Shown here piece by piece: positions 42,590 through 52,185 of a DNA stretch of 64,000 nucleotides. Position numbers and translations under genes: made by a program. This stretch comes from UBA2030 sp049969475 (GTDB lineage: Bacteria > Bacteroidota > Bacteroidia > Bacteroidales > TTA-H9): positions 1-64,000 of the forward strand of contig JBMFOU010000004.1 in assembly GCA_049969475.1 (NCBI GenBank), read 5' to 3'. Below the pieces are notes generated by a model, which did no database searches, was not told the origin of the DNA, and saw nothing but the letters and a program-made list of their open reading frames with translations. Every line of letters begins with the position of its first letter. The stretch's first letter is position 1.

Positions 42590-45247
42590 TTAGCGATCGC
42601 GGAAGTCTTTTTTCTTGGTAAGTTTCAGATCCTGCAACATGGTTGATTTTACGTTGATCTGAAAATTCCAGCTCTTCATGAAGCCAATGGGAATCCAGTT
42701 GAAGCGCATTTCCCAGCAATGAAGGTCGCGGTAAATGTTCACTGATGCTTGCGAAAGTTTATGTCTCTCGAAGTCGTAACCAGTCGTAAAGGCAACTTTC
42801 CATCGCGGCGACAGATTTACGTCACCATTTATCATTAGCGTCTGGACTACTTTTCGGATGACTTCTTCCTTGTAGCCTGGATATTTATGGTTAGCCGTGT
42901 AATTAAGCGTGTAGGCAAAGCTCAGGCGCCAGGGTAGGTCGAAATCAATATATGCTTCGGGATTGAGAAGGTAATCCTGATATTCCGGATCGTTGGGGGT
43001 ATATCCCGCAGGTGCTCCCTTTTTTCCCTTGGCACTCTTGCCCTGCAGGGAATAATTGAGCGAGAGGTTCCAGTTGGTATTGTCGAGACGTAAAAAGCGG
43101 CGGTTAACTTTCCATTCAAACTGATTGAGGTTGCGCGTCCCAGCACTGTCGAGGATGTAGGGATCCCAACTGCTTGAATAATTGATGGTTAGATTTTTAA
43201 AAAGTGTGGTGCGCCCGCTCATCTGTACTTTCGACCATCTCAGACTGTCGCGGGTGAGATCGTAGGAAGTGGAAATCGTGAAATTATCGATCAGCGCTAC
43301 CTTTTTCATCCCCGTAATAGTATCCTTCCGATTTCTGACCTTCATTTCCAGATTGTTACTTAAGCTAAACGACAATCGACCGGCCTTCCCGGCTGGTGGT
43401 GCACCATAGATTCCTCCCTCAAAAATAGAATAGGTAGCCATGTTTCCGGCAGCATCTTTCTGATATGGCTTGTAATAGCCCCAAAAGGGAGAGCTGAAAT
43501 CAGGGTTGTATGAGAAGCTGATGCTGGGATTAATCACATGCCTGATAGCTTTTACAGGTCCGTATTTAAAACTGAATAGGCCATACAGCCGCGTATTCAG
43601 GCTGCTGCTGAAGGAAAAATCATGGGCAGCTTTGAATCCATAGATAGTGTCCGTTTTTACATATCCTCCGGGAGTTGTGCCCCCAGCCAGTCCCGTGGTG
43701 TCAACCCAATGCTTGTTGATGGTTTGAAAATACCATCTTTCGTTAAAGTTTAGAGAATTAGTTAGATTGAGATGTTTTAGTATTTTTATGGAACTGCTGA
43801 TGGGTATGCTATGCCTGACCCCATTCTTCATTTTCTTGAGGGTTTGAGGCTTGAATAGCAAGGAATCGTAAGTATTGATTCGGTTTTCTGCATTAGCTGA
43901 ATAGGAAATGCTAATGTTTTCGTACCAACGAATGCTGCCCACGGGATTCTTTCTTTTGAAAGGTGTGAAACGGTTGGCGGTGAAGGTCAACTGGGGCAGG
44001 TTTATGTTTACCGATTTATCGGAAGTATTTTGCGAGTGGCTGGCATTGATGCTCAGGTTATAATTATCTCCAATTCGGGTTTGATACGAAATACTTGACT
44101 GAAAAGTATTGGAGAAGAAATCGTTCATCTGCTGAGGGTTGAATTTGTTGTACTTGTTGCTGACGATGTTGACGTTAGCCGAGAAATTGCTGTTGGGTCT
44201 GGCTTTAGGGTCCTGCCGGTGCGACCATCGAATGCTGAAATCGCGGTTGTTGAAATATCCCGGATCTCCAGGTTCTCCGCTGACATTCCGGGCCATGGCT
44301 ACATCAAGGTTGCCTGAATACTTGTAGCGTTTGGCATAACGCAGTTGCGGATTGATGCGCCAGCTCCCACGGGTATAAATATCTCCCGTAAGGGTGAGAT
44401 CGAAATAATCGTTAATGGCCCAGTAATATCCACCCCGTTCCAGGTAAAAGCCTCGGTTGGCCGATTCTCCGTATGTGGGAATGATAATACCCGATCGCTG
44501 ATGCTTTTTATTTGGGAAATAACCGAAGGGAATGAAGAGTGGAGTGGGTACATCCTGAATGGTAAGGTACGCAGGGCCACTAATTATTTTGTCGCCCGGT
44601 ATCACCTTGGCTTTGTTGAATTTAAAAGCATAATGCGGATGTTCTGCATTACAAGTGGTGTACATGCCCTTGCGCTGGTAAATTACATCATCCGGCATTT
44701 TTTTTACTCTCTCTCCATGCAGAAATCCCTCACCGTCCTGAGTGATTACTTTCTCGATGACGCCCTTTTTAGTTTTGTAATTGTAGCTCAGCGTATTCGA
44801 TTTAAAACTCTGATCCCCTTCTGTGAATACAGGAGTTCCTCTCACCTTTCCCGTAGAGTCGGGCAACCCTTTCGCAAAAACCTGATTGTTTTTGAAATCG
44901 ACCTCTACATAATCGGCCTTGAGATTTATTTTTTCATAGCTAATATCTCCTGTTTTGTAAAGAATGCTTTGCCGACTTTTTACTTTAAAATGAAGGCTGT
45001 CAGAGCACTTGTAGCTCACGGTCGATTCCAGTGCATTGCCAGATTTTGGGCGCGGCACGTTTTTGGCTGTATCACCCACCCTAAAATTACTTCGGAGTGT
45101 ATCTCCTTTTTCTTTCATCACCAAAGCACGAGAAGTGCCCGAAATCGTATCAGAAGTTACAATCGGATTTTGAGCTATTATATAAGGGTTTTGCCCCAAA
45201 ATCACAACTACCAAAATGAAAATATATTTCCTGAAAGTGGAAAGCAA
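42590..45247 (-). CDS. lptD: LPS-assembly outer membrane protein LptD
   Basis: 885 residues from a TTG at 45247. This start gives a normal signal peptide (MLSTFRKYIFILVVVILGQ) and avoids overlap with the divergent amidase gene; the frame continues to 45484 without a family-like sequence. The N-terminal OstA/LptA-like domain has repeated YEKINLKADYVEVDF, GVIEKVITQDGEGFLHGE-like strands and Cys pairs. It is followed by a ~550-residue beta-barrel with many Asn/Tyr/Ser strands. LptD forms the outer-membrane translocon that inserts LPS, with LptE. The presence of LptD and an OstA-like protein supports an LPS-bearing cell. The start codon is uncertain. Confidence 0.85.
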   Translation of the reverse strand: MLSTFRKYIFILVVVILGQNPYIIAQNPIVTSDTISGTSRALVMKEKGDTLRSNFRVGDTAKNVPRPKSGNALESTVSYKCSDSLHFKVKSRQSILYKTGDISYEKINLKADYVEVDFKNNQVFAKGLPDSTGKVRGTPVFTEGDQSFKSNTLSYNYKTKKGVIEKVITQDGEGFLHGERVKKMPDDVIYQRKGMYTTCNAEHPHYAFKFNKAKVIPGDKIISGPAYLTIQDVPTPLFIPFGYFPNKKHQRSGIIIPTYGESANRGFYLERGGYYWAINDYFDLTLTGDIYTRGSWRINPQLRYAKRYKYSGNLDVAMARNVSGEPGDPGYFNNRDFSIRWSHRQDPKARPNSNFSANVNIVSNKYNKFNPQQMNDFFSNTFQSSISYQTRIGDNYNLSINASHSQNTSDKSVNINLPQLTFTANRFTPFKRKNPVGSIRWYENISISYSANAENRINTYDSLLFKPQTLKKMKNGVRHSIPISSSIKILKHLNLTNSLNFNERWYFQTINKHWVDTTGLAGGTTPGGYVKTDTIYGFKAAHDFSFSSSLNTRLYGLFSFKYGPVKAIRHVINPSISFSYNPDFSSPFWGYYKPYQKDAAGNMATYSIFEGGIYGAPPAGKAGRLSFSLSNNLEMKVRNRKDTITGMKKVALIDNFTISTSYDLTRDSLRWSKVQMSGRTTLFKNLTINYSSSWDPYILDSAGTRNLNQFEWKVNRRFLRLDNTNWNLSLNYSLQGKSAKGKKGAPAGYTPNDPEYQDYLLNPEAYIDFDLPWRLSFAYTLNYTANHKYPGYKEEVIRKVVQTLMINGDVNLSPRWKVAFTTGYDFERHKLSQASVNIYRDLHCWEMRFNWIPIGFMKSWNFQINVKSTMLQDLKLTKKKDFRDR

Positions 45248-45348
45248 AGAATTGGAAATGAGGTGTGTGGCATGGAATAATGCCAAATTGTTAATATCTT
45301 TTGGATAAATAATTAACTTTCTGTACAAGGTTTGTGGATTGATGGGAA

Positions 45349-45356
45349 TAATTTTG
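45349..45356 (+). promoter_or_regulatory. -7 element (TAATTTTG) for the amidase gene
   Basis: TAnnTTTG match 58 bases before the ATG at 45414. It makes the earlier in-frame start at 45342 unlikely. Confidence 0.45.
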
Positions 45357-45413
45357 TTGAACAGAAAAGATAATCTATTGAAAAACAATTCAGGGGAAGT
45401 GTTTGACAAGGGG

Positions 45414-46694
45414 ATGCCCTTTCTTGTTTTTCGGGAGGTCAAAGGTAGGAAAATACCCTTAATGGCAGGGCTGAGTATCATCATGCTTGCCCTTCAAATC
45501 GCATTTACCTCATCTGCCTGGGGGAAAGACAAAAGCGGCCGCGTCACTACCGTGGTTATAGATGCGGGACATGGGGGAAAAGATCCTGGTGCCCTGGGTC
45601 TCAAAAGTCGCGAAAAAGATATTACCCTTAAAGTGGCGCTAAAAGCCGGAGAACTCATTCGCAGTCAGCACTCTGATGTTAAAGTGATTTACACCCGCAC
45701 CCGGGATGAATTCATTGAACTGCACCGTAGGGCCGAAGTAGCCAACAAAAACAAAGCCGACCTTTTCATTAGCATTCATTGCAACTCCCACAAGTCGCGA
45801 ACGCATTACGGTGCGGAAACTTTTGTAATGGGGCTTCACCGCAGTCAGGCCAATCTCGAGGTAGCCCGATTCGAAAATGCGGCTATTCTTTACGAGGACG
45901 ATTATAAGGAAAATTATCAAGGTTTCGATCCCAACTCCCCCGAATCGTACATCATTTTTTCGATGTATCAGAATATTTATAGAGAGCAGAGCCTTTTGTT
46001 TGCCAGCCTAGTGCAGGAGGAATTGTCGGAACAGTTGCGACGCTTCGACCGGGGTGTCAAAGAAGCCGGCTTCCTTGTACTATATCGAACCACTATGCCT
46101 TCGGTACTTGTTGAGTTGGGTTTTATCAGCAATGCCGCTGAGGAGGAATACCTTCGTTCGGCACAAGGGCAACAGCAGCTGGCAGCCTCGCTGGCTGGTG
46201 CGTTTTCGCGTTATAGGGAGCATGTTGAGCAAAACTCCAAACCCCGCGAAGTCATCAGTCAGACCCGAACCTCTAAATCTTCTACCGCGGATGTTCCTTT
46301 TGATACACCTTCTATGGAACCACCCAGGGCTGAAACCTTGTCGGTGACACAGTCGCCGCCCCCTATGGCTGAAAAACCAACCGGAAAGGCCGACAATAAT
46401 GATAGCAAGAGGCCATCGGAAAGCCCTGTCATTTGGAGAGTGCAAATCGTAACCTCTGGCTCCCGCTTACCCAGAACTTCCCCCAGATTTAAGGGGATGC
46501 AAAATATTTTTGAGTATCACCATCAAGGGACCTGGAAATATACGGTCGGAGCTTTCAGCACTGAGCAGGAAGCACTTCAGTACCGTAATCAGGTTCGTAA
46601 GCAAGGATTTTCCGATGCATTTGTAGTTCCTTTTATTGATAATGTAAGAATTAGCCCTGAGGAAGCCAGAAAAAAGCAGGTAAATAACCCTTGA
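45414..46694 (+). CDS. N-acetylmuramoyl-L-alanine amidase (AmiC type, Amidase_3) with SPOR-like domain
   Basis: 426 residues from ATG 45414; ATG 45462 is an alternative. The N-terminus has a hydrophobic signal segment (GLSIIMLALQIAF). The zinc amidase domain (about 48-275) has VVIDAGHGGKDPGA, RTRDEFIELHRRAEVAN, FISIHCNSH and VLVELGFISN, which carry the zinc ligands and catalytic Glu. A Pro/Ser/Thr-rich linker follows, then a ~75-residue SPOR-like domain (WRVQIVTS to AFVVPF) that in known proteins binds denuded septal glycan. It cleaves the peptide from MurNAc during cell division. Encoded divergently from lptD and upstream of the MCE gene. Confidence 0.9.
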   Translation: MPFLVFREVKGRKIPLMAGLSIIMLALQIAFTSSAWGKDKSGRVTTVVIDAGHGGKDPGALGLKSREKDITLKVALKAGELIRSQHSDVKVIYTRTRDEFIELHRRAEVANKNKADLFISIHCNSHKSRTHYGAETFVMGLHRSQANLEVARFENAAILYEDDYKENYQGFDPNSPESYIIFSMYQNIYREQSLLFASLVQEELSEQLRRFDRGVKEAGFLVLYRTTMPSVLVELGFISNAAEEEYLRSAQGQQQLAASLAGAFSRYREHVEQNSKPREVISQTRTSKSSTADVPFDTPSMEPPRAETLSVTQSPPPMAEKPTGKADNNDSKRPSESPVIWRVQIVTSGSRLPRTSPRFKGMQNIFEYHHQGTWKYTVGAFSTEQEALQYRNQVRKQGFSDAFVVPFIDNVRISPEEARKKQVNNP

Positions 46695-46743
46695 ACCATC
46701 AAAATAGCTTAATTTCGCTTTAAACATTCCAAAATCGAATGCC

Positions 46744-47691
46744 GTGAAATGGTCCAGAGAACTTAAAACAGGCCTGGTATTAGCTAGCGCGATTATCCTT
46801 TTTATCTGGGGGTTCACTTTCCTGAAGGGTAAAGGACTTTTTCAAACCAAAGTATATTACTATTCCATCTACAAGCAGGTGGGAGGTCTCGTTCCTTCTT
46901 CACCCGTTTTTATCAATGGAGTAAATGTAGGCCTGGTGAATGATGTTGATTTTGAGGAAAATATGAGCGGTCGGGTGGTGGTTAAATTGTTACTCACTAA
47001 AGACTTTCCCATTCCCTCCAATTCCATCGCCAGGATATATAGCAGCGACCTGATGGGAAGCAAAGCCGTGGAAATTGTATTGGGAAATTCTCCTGTTAGA
47101 GCTCAGCCTGGCGATACACTACAAGGTATGGTGGAGGCCTCTCTCAAGGAAGAGGTCAATCAGCAGGTGGCGCCCCTCAAGCGTAAAGCAGAAGAGATGC
47201 TCTCTTCATTCGACTCGGTACTTACTGCCCTCCAGGCTGTGTTTAATGAAAGCACTCGCAACGACATCGCCCAAAGCTTTAACAGAATAAGAGTATCCCT
47301 GGAAAACATTCAGCGCACTACCTCCAACATCGATACTCTGGTTTTTACGCAAAAAGGTCGCATCAGCAGTATTATAGCCAATGTGGAATCTATTTCGGCC
47401 AACCTGCGTAATAATAATCAGCAAATTACCTCTATTGTCAGTAATCTGAACAATATCAGCGATTCTCTTTCCAAAATTCGATTTCAGCATACTTTCAGGG
47501 AGTTGGACCGCAATTTGCAGAGTCTTTCCGTTGTAATGCAAAAAATAAAAAGAGGGGAAGGTTCAGCCGGACTGCTATTAAACAATGATTCGCTGTATAT
47601 AAATCTGAGTCGAAGTACACGCGAGCTGGAGCTACTATTGCAGGATATACGTAAAAACCCGGGCCGGTATGTGAAGTTTTCGTTGTTCTAG
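46744..47691 (+). CDS. MCE/MlaD family lipid-transport protein
   Basis: 315 residues. GTG start at 46744, chosen because MKWSRELKTGLVLASAIILFIWGF is the family-typical anchor; the ATG just before it is out of frame. One membrane helix (about 10-27), one MCE domain (about 38-112, VYYYSIYKQVGGLVPSSPVFING shortened to YKQVGGLVPSSPVFING), then a ~170-residue helical/coiled-coil region (SISANLRNNNQQITSIVSNL). MCE proteins form hexamers that shuttle lipids between inner and outer membranes. Fits the envelope genes around it. No MlaE/MlaF genes are in the window. Confidence 0.9.
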   Translation: MKWSRELKTGLVLASAIILFIWGFTFLKGKGLFQTKVYYYSIYKQVGGLVPSSPVFINGVNVGLVNDVDFEENMSGRVVVKLLLTKDFPIPSNSIARIYSSDLMGSKAVEIVLGNSPVRAQPGDTLQGMVEASLKEEVNQQVAPLKRKAEEMLSSFDSVLTALQAVFNESTRNDIAQSFNRIRVSLENIQRTTSNIDTLVFTQKGRISSIIANVESISANLRNNNQQITSIVSNLNNISDSLSKIRFQHTFRELDRNLQSLSVVMQKIKRGEGSAGLLLNNDSLYINLSRSTRELELLLQDIRKNPGRYVKFSLF

Positions 47692-47708
47692 AAGTAAAAC
47701 AACATGAG

Positions 47709-48752
47709 ATGTCTAAGAGTAAGAACAATGGGGCACCAAAAACTATTGAAACTGAAAATTGGGTGGAGGATATTTTTAATCCCTATAATGTTAATGCAAA
47801 GCCATTTTTAAAGTGGGCCGGAGGAAAAAGTCAGTTGTTAAAGGTTTTTCGCATGTTGTACCCCGAAGGCCTATCACAGGGAATGATAACGGAATATTTT
47901 GAACCTTTCTTAGGAAGTGGAGCTGTTTTTTTTGATGTAGCCCAAAAGTTTAACATCAAAAAGGCTTATTTGTATGATTTAAATCCTGATCTCATTTTAA
48001 CATACCAGGTAATTCAAAGACATGTAGGTAAATTAATTAATACTTTAAAAGAATTGGAGAAAAGGTATTATGAGTTAGATACCATAAAAAGAAATGAATT
48101 TTATTATCAAAAAAGAGAAACATACAATTTAGAGAGATTAAAAATCAACTTCAATGAATTCTCTCCTGAATGGATTGAGCATGCTGCGCTATTTATTTTT
48201 CTTAATCGAACTTGCTACAATGGATTATTTCGTGTAAATTCAAAAGGAGAATTTAACTCTCCCGCTGGAAGATACAGTAACCCTACAATATGTGATGAAG
48301 TAAATCTTCTTGCGGTTAATAAGGTTCTTCAATTGGCAGAAATTAAAATGGGTGATTTTTCAATTGTTACGAATGATATAAAATTCCCTGCTGAATCCTT
48401 TGTGTACTTCGATCCACCTTATCGTCCTTTAAGTAAAACATCTAACTTTACTAGCTATTACAACAATGGCTTTAATGATTTTCAGCAAAAAAGATTAGCC
48501 GATTTATTTGCAAAGTTGGATGATATGGGTGTTTCTTTAATGCTAAGTAATTCTGACCCAAAAAATGTAAATCCTTCTGATAACTTTTTTGATGAATTAT
48601 ACAGAAATTTTAATATTATGAGAACTCCTGCTAATCGCATGATTAACTCAGTAGCTGCGAAAAGGGGAGTCATCAATGAACTTATAATAACAAATTATTA
48701 TAATAAAGCATGGAGAAAGGCACAAAAGGAAATAAAACAGGGAATATTTTAG
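47709..48752 (+). CDS. Type II DNA adenine-N6 methyltransferase (Dam/D12 class)
   Basis: 347 residues. The SAM-binding motif is PFLKWAGGKSQLL (32-44), then YFEPFLGSGAVFF, and the catalytic motif DPPY lies in FVYFDPPYRPLS near residue 235. The class (DpnIIA, EcoDam, MboIA) methylates adenine, often in GATC; the site here cannot be read. It overlaps the downstream nuclease gene by 43 bases. The gene is markedly A+T-rich: in bases 48001-48060 only 16 of 60 are G or C, unlike the flanking envelope genes, which suggests horizontal acquisition. It protects host DNA from the linked nuclease. Confidence 0.9.
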   Translation: MSKSKNNGAPKTIETENWVEDIFNPYNVNAKPFLKWAGGKSQLLKVFRMLYPEGLSQGMITEYFEPFLGSGAVFFDVAQKFNIKKAYLYDLNPDLILTYQVIQRHVGKLINTLKELEKRYYELDTIKRNEFYYQKRETYNLERLKINFNEFSPEWIEHAALFIFLNRTCYNGLFRVNSKGEFNSPAGRYSNPTICDEVNLLAVNKVLQLAEIKMGDFSIVTNDIKFPAESFVYFDPPYRPLSKTSNFTSYYNNGFNDFQQKRLADLFAKLDDMGVSLMLSNSDPKNVNPSDNFFDELYRNFNIMRTPANRMINSVAAKRGVINELIITNYYNKAWRKAQKEIKQGIF

Positions 48753-49201
48753 AATCTACTGTCATTGCTATTCTTGAAAAATATGGTTTTAAATTAATTC
48801 CTTACCGAGATTATATTAAATATCCAGATAAGTTCGGTGCTGAATTACTGCTTAAAAATGTTCCTTTTACGACAATATATGAGCACCATGGGAACACGGA
48901 GTTTTTGCTACAATCGGCCAAATATAATCTAAAAATCAGGATTGAATGCAAGTGGCAACAGTCGAGTGGTTCGGTCGATGAGAAATTGCCTTATCTGTAT
49001 CTAAATGCTCTCGAGGCCATGCCCGAAGAACATATTATGATTATGATAGATGGAGAGGGTTGGAAAAAGGGTGCCATTGAATGGCTCAAGAATGCGGTTA
49101 GAAATAAGAAATATTCTGCCCAAAATATATATACAAATAATATTCAGGTTTTCAGTTTGATGGAATTTATTACCAGGGCAAATAATACCTTTAGCAATTG
49201 A
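48710..49201 (+). CDS. PD-(D/E)XK-type restriction endonuclease
   Basis: 163 residues. A PD-(D/E)XK-like core is visible: Glu in GNILESTV (11-18), acidic Glu64 in NTEFLLQS, and ECK (79-81) in IRIECKWQQSSGSVDEKLPYLYLNAL (shortened: IRIECKWQ), followed by an alpha-helical segment and HIMIMIDGEG. The small size, the A+T-rich sequence and the 43-base overlap with the adenine methyltransferase make it the cognate restriction enzyme of a type II system. The overlap may couple its translation to the methylase. Its 3' end is 13 bases from the convergent OstA-like gene. Confidence 0.75.
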   Translation: MEKGTKGNKTGNILESTVIAILEKYGFKLIPYRDYIKYPDKFGAELLLKNVPFTTIYEHHGNTEFLLQSAKYNLKIRIECKWQQSSGSVDEKLPYLYLNALEAMPEEHIMIMIDGEGWKKGAIEWLKNAVRNKKYSAQNIYTNNIQVFSLMEFITRANNTFSN

Positions 49202-49214
49202 TTACCAAATGAAA

Positions 49215-50732
49215 TTACCAATTCAGCACATCCAGAGGCCTTGCGGGCCTACGTTCCCATCTCCAATCAAAACCTTTCAATTTTTGTTTTTCGGCTGGTA
49301 GCTGTCCCCTCGGATAGGTTGCCCCTTCTGGATTTCCCTGATATATAATATCTGTTACCTCGTCATTCTCAATACGCATATACATATTACTGGAAGCGGT
49401 GGCATTAATGCCGATGAGGCTTCCGTTGTCCTCGCGCAGATAATACACTGTTTCAGCATTTCCTGAAATAACTACTTTTCGGAGGTCGCCTTCATAAAAA
49501 TAAGCTTTCATGTCTCGCCCCCGCATCTGATTGAAGTCGAGAGAATCGTCCATTTGAATGATGAGAGCCGAGTTGAACATATACATCGAGTCGGGACGCT
49601 GGTGCGAGGTCCATACGCGGATGCTATCGGCTGTAAGTTGGGTGGAGTCTTTCCATAGCGTGGGCTGACCAAACATGGTGAATACAGAGTCGGGGTGATA
49701 ATAGACCAGCGAATCGCACATTCCCTGCAAATCGGTTCGGTAAAATTTTACATGATTCCAGGCATAAAACCAGCGGGCTTCCTGCGCTGTATCGAAAGTC
49801 AGCCGCAGGGTATCGGCATGCATGTAGAGAGTGTCTTCGGTTTTATTTTTTTCATAATACAGGGCCAGGGCCTGTTGCGTGACAAAGACGTATCCCAGAG
49901 AGTCGTCGTATTCGGCAAAGTCACCTTTCAGGATTACGCGGCGGGTGGTGTCGTGTGCCGTAATCTGACGGAAGGCTCGTGCAAAACCGGGTTTATCACG
50001 GTAATATATACTATCGGCCTTCAACGTCCGGTCTTTGTTGCGTATGAAAACCCGAGTCTTAAGGCTGGCAATTTCTTTCTGGGTATCGTACCAGCCATCT
50101 TCCGTATATATATATTTCTCCTTTCCGGTGATTTCGGTGGGACCTTTTACAAACGCTATTTTACTGGCTGCATTATAGTCGAGGCTGTCGCCAGTTAGTA
50201 AATAGTCTGGATTTTTTAGCTTCACTTCATGGCGGAACTGAAAAAGTCGTGGGTCAGTAAAATAATACCCATTTCGGCTGGTAAGGATGTTATCCTTATC
50301 CACAATGCGGCCACTATCAGGGTAATGCGCTCTTTTGAGCACCCGGTCGTAAAAAAGGTGCTCGGTGTAGAGCGTGGTTGTTTTGTCGATCAGGCGCACA
50401 TTATAATGCATCTCGGCTATACGTGTATTGCCATCGTAAAATAGCACATCGCTGTATAAGTCGAGGCTATCGCGTACGTGTATGTGTATATGGCCAAATG
50501 CATCGAAGCTATTGATTTCTTCGTATCTATAGGCCGAATCGCAATACATCAGCGCGCCATCGTGTTCCAGAATGACTTTCCCCACCAAAATATTTACTGT
50601 GGTATCTCCCCATACCTCGCTACGCAGCAGGTCGGCCTGGCGTATAAGCACCAGTTTTTTCTTCTGCTGTGCAGACAAGCTTGAAGACAATGCAAGGAGG
50701 CCAATAAAAAGAAAAAGAAGAAATTTTCTCAT
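49215..50732 (-). CDS. OstA-like (LptA/LptD N-domain family) periplasmic protein
   Basis: 505 residues with a signal peptide (ends SLSAQ, about residue 22). The sequence is a long series of OstA/LptA-type beta-jellyroll repeats (VGKVILEHDGALMYCDSAYRYE shortened: GKVILEHDGALMYCDSA; KADSIYYRDK; YMHADTLRLTFD; LTADSIRVWTSH). Such proteins bind the lipid part of LPS and bridge the periplasm or help LptD. At about three times LptA length, it is the Bacteroidota OstA-like form. It lies beyond the restriction-modification insert from the amidase-MCE genes. Confidence 0.85.
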   Translation of the reverse strand: MRKFLLFLFIGLLALSSSLSAQQKKKLVLIRQADLLRSEVWGDTTVNILVGKVILEHDGALMYCDSAYRYEEINSFDAFGHIHIHVRDSLDLYSDVLFYDGNTRIAEMHYNVRLIDKTTTLYTEHLFYDRVLKRAHYPDSGRIVDKDNILTSRNGYYFTDPRLFQFRHEVKLKNPDYLLTGDSLDYNAASKIAFVKGPTEITGKEKYIYTEDGWYDTQKEIASLKTRVFIRNKDRTLKADSIYYRDKPGFARAFRQITAHDTTRRVILKGDFAEYDDSLGYVFVTQQALALYYEKNKTEDTLYMHADTLRLTFDTAQEARWFYAWNHVKFYRTDLQGMCDSLVYYHPDSVFTMFGQPTLWKDSTQLTADSIRVWTSHQRPDSMYMFNSALIIQMDDSLDFNQMRGRDMKAYFYEGDLRKVVISGNAETVYYLREDNGSLIGINATASSNMYMRIENDEVTDIIYQGNPEGATYPRGQLPAEKQKLKGFDWRWERRPARPLDVLNW

Positions 50733-50824
50733 TCGTTGGTGTAACTTCTGGCGGCAAAGTTAGAGACTTCAACCGGATAGACTTGGAGAAGTGAGCTAAA
50801 TGCTACCGTAAATGGGAATGATTT

Positions 50825-52114
50825 TTAAATCCGGTTATTCATAAGTTCTTCAATTTCATCGGGGTCTATGGGTATATCTTCCATAAGGTTGAAGGAAGGA
50901 TAACCCACCACTATATTGTCTTCGAGGCGAATACCTATGCCTTCCTCTTTGATGTAAATTCCAGGTTCAAAGGTGAGTACCATTCCGGGTTCAAGGGGGC
51001 GATCGCGCCAGCCTACATCATGAACATCGAGTCCGGTGAAGTGCGTAATGCCATGCATGAGGTATTTGAGTCGGAGAGGTCGGGCTGGGTCTTCCTCTTT
51101 AAGATCCTCTTCAGAAAACAGACCCAGATTTATCATTTCTCGTGTGGCCAACTCGTTCATTTCTGCGTTGACATCATTGATGGTGCTTCCGGGTACCAAT
51201 AAGGTGAGAGCATGACGTTGAAGTCTGAGAACTGCCTCGTAAACTTGTCGCTGTCTGGGGGTGAATTTTCCGTTGACCGGAATAGTACGGGAGCAATCGG
51301 CGGCATAGTGGGCATATTCTGCCCCAAAGTCCATTAGCAATAAGGTTCCCTGGCGCAGCAGCGAATCATTGCTAATATAATGTAGCGAACAGGCGTTTTC
51401 AGCTCCGGCAATAATGGGCTGATAGGCATGCGTACACCCCTGACGGATGAATTCATGGGTGATTTCTGCTTCCACCTCATATTCCCACATGCCGGGCCGC
51501 ACCGTTTGCAATACCCTGATAAAGGCATCGCGGGTAACCTGGCAGGCTTTACTCAACAAATCTATTTCTTCCGGCTCTTTGATGACTCTCAATTTCCATA
51601 AAAGGGGTGCCAGGCGCCGGTATTCGTGTAAGGGGAATTTCTTTCGCATTTCCCTTTCAAATCGCTCATCGCGGCTTGCCACTTCAGGGAAAAATTTGGG
51701 ATATTCATTCCGGTTGAGAAAAACCAACTGGGCCTGGGTCATCAGTTCGCGAAGGGTGGCATCCCACTGATCGATAAATCGGATATTTTGAATTCCGGAA
51801 ATATTCTCTGCATCATGAGGCCGTAGTTTGCGTCCTTCCCAAATCTCCAATTCTTCATTAGGCCTAAGAATGAACAATATTTCGCGCAGTGATTCGTCGG
51901 GATGCGAAGGGAAAAGCACCAGCCGTGTTTGCTCTTGAGAAAGACCTGTGAGATAAAACAAATCGGAATTCTGACGGTAAGGGAAATATTGGTCGCCATT
52001 GCGAGGCATCAAATCATTGGAATTTACAATGGCAATAGCCCCGTGGGGTAGCAGATCGCAAAGTTTTTTACGGTTTTTCTCAAATAGCAAGAAATTTATA
52101 GGTTGATAGCGCAT
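50825..52114 (-). CDS. pepP: Xaa-Pro aminopeptidase (M24B)
   Basis: 429 residues. The N-terminal aminopeptidase-P domain is about 1-140 (PRNGDQYFPYRQNSDLFYLTG shortened: YRQNSDLFYLTG). The pita-bread catalytic domain follows, with five metal ligands: two Asp in LMDFGAEYAHYAADCSRT, His in FTGLDVHD, Glu in LTFEPGIYI and Glu in GIRLEDNIVV. It removes the N-terminal residue before proline with two Mn2+ ions. Length and motifs fit a functional cytosolic PepP. Monocistronic, divergent from sdhC. Confidence 0.9.
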   Translation of the reverse strand: MRYQPINFLLFEKNRKKLCDLLPHGAIAIVNSNDLMPRNGDQYFPYRQNSDLFYLTGLSQEQTRLVLFPSHPDESLREILFILRPNEELEIWEGRKLRPHDAENISGIQNIRFIDQWDATLRELMTQAQLVFLNRNEYPKFFPEVASRDERFEREMRKKFPLHEYRRLAPLLWKLRVIKEPEEIDLLSKACQVTRDAFIRVLQTVRPGMWEYEVEAEITHEFIRQGCTHAYQPIIAGAENACSLHYISNDSLLRQGTLLLMDFGAEYAHYAADCSRTIPVNGKFTPRQRQVYEAVLRLQRHALTLLVPGSTINDVNAEMNELATREMINLGLFSEEDLKEEDPARPLRLKYLMHGITHFTGLDVHDVGWRDRPLEPGMVLTFEPGIYIKEEGIGIRLEDNIVVGYPSFNLMEDIPIDPDEIEELMNNRI

Positions 52115-52177
52115 GGCATTCTTGTTTTGAGCAATTCTAAATTAAAATTACTGGCAGACAATATTGCTTAAACTTCA

Positions 52178-52185
52178 TACTTTTG
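52178..52185 (+). promoter_or_regulatory. -7 element (TACTTTTG), candidate sdh promoter
   Basis: TAnnTTTG match 156 bases before sdhC; it implies a long leader. Another promoter nearer the gene is possible. Confidence 0.35.

Noticed and set aside
44345..45280. 311-codon plus-strand open frame antisense to lptD
   Set aside because: Composition is that of an antisense shadow (many Cys, Arg, Ser), and lptD on the other strand has clear OstA and barrel features.
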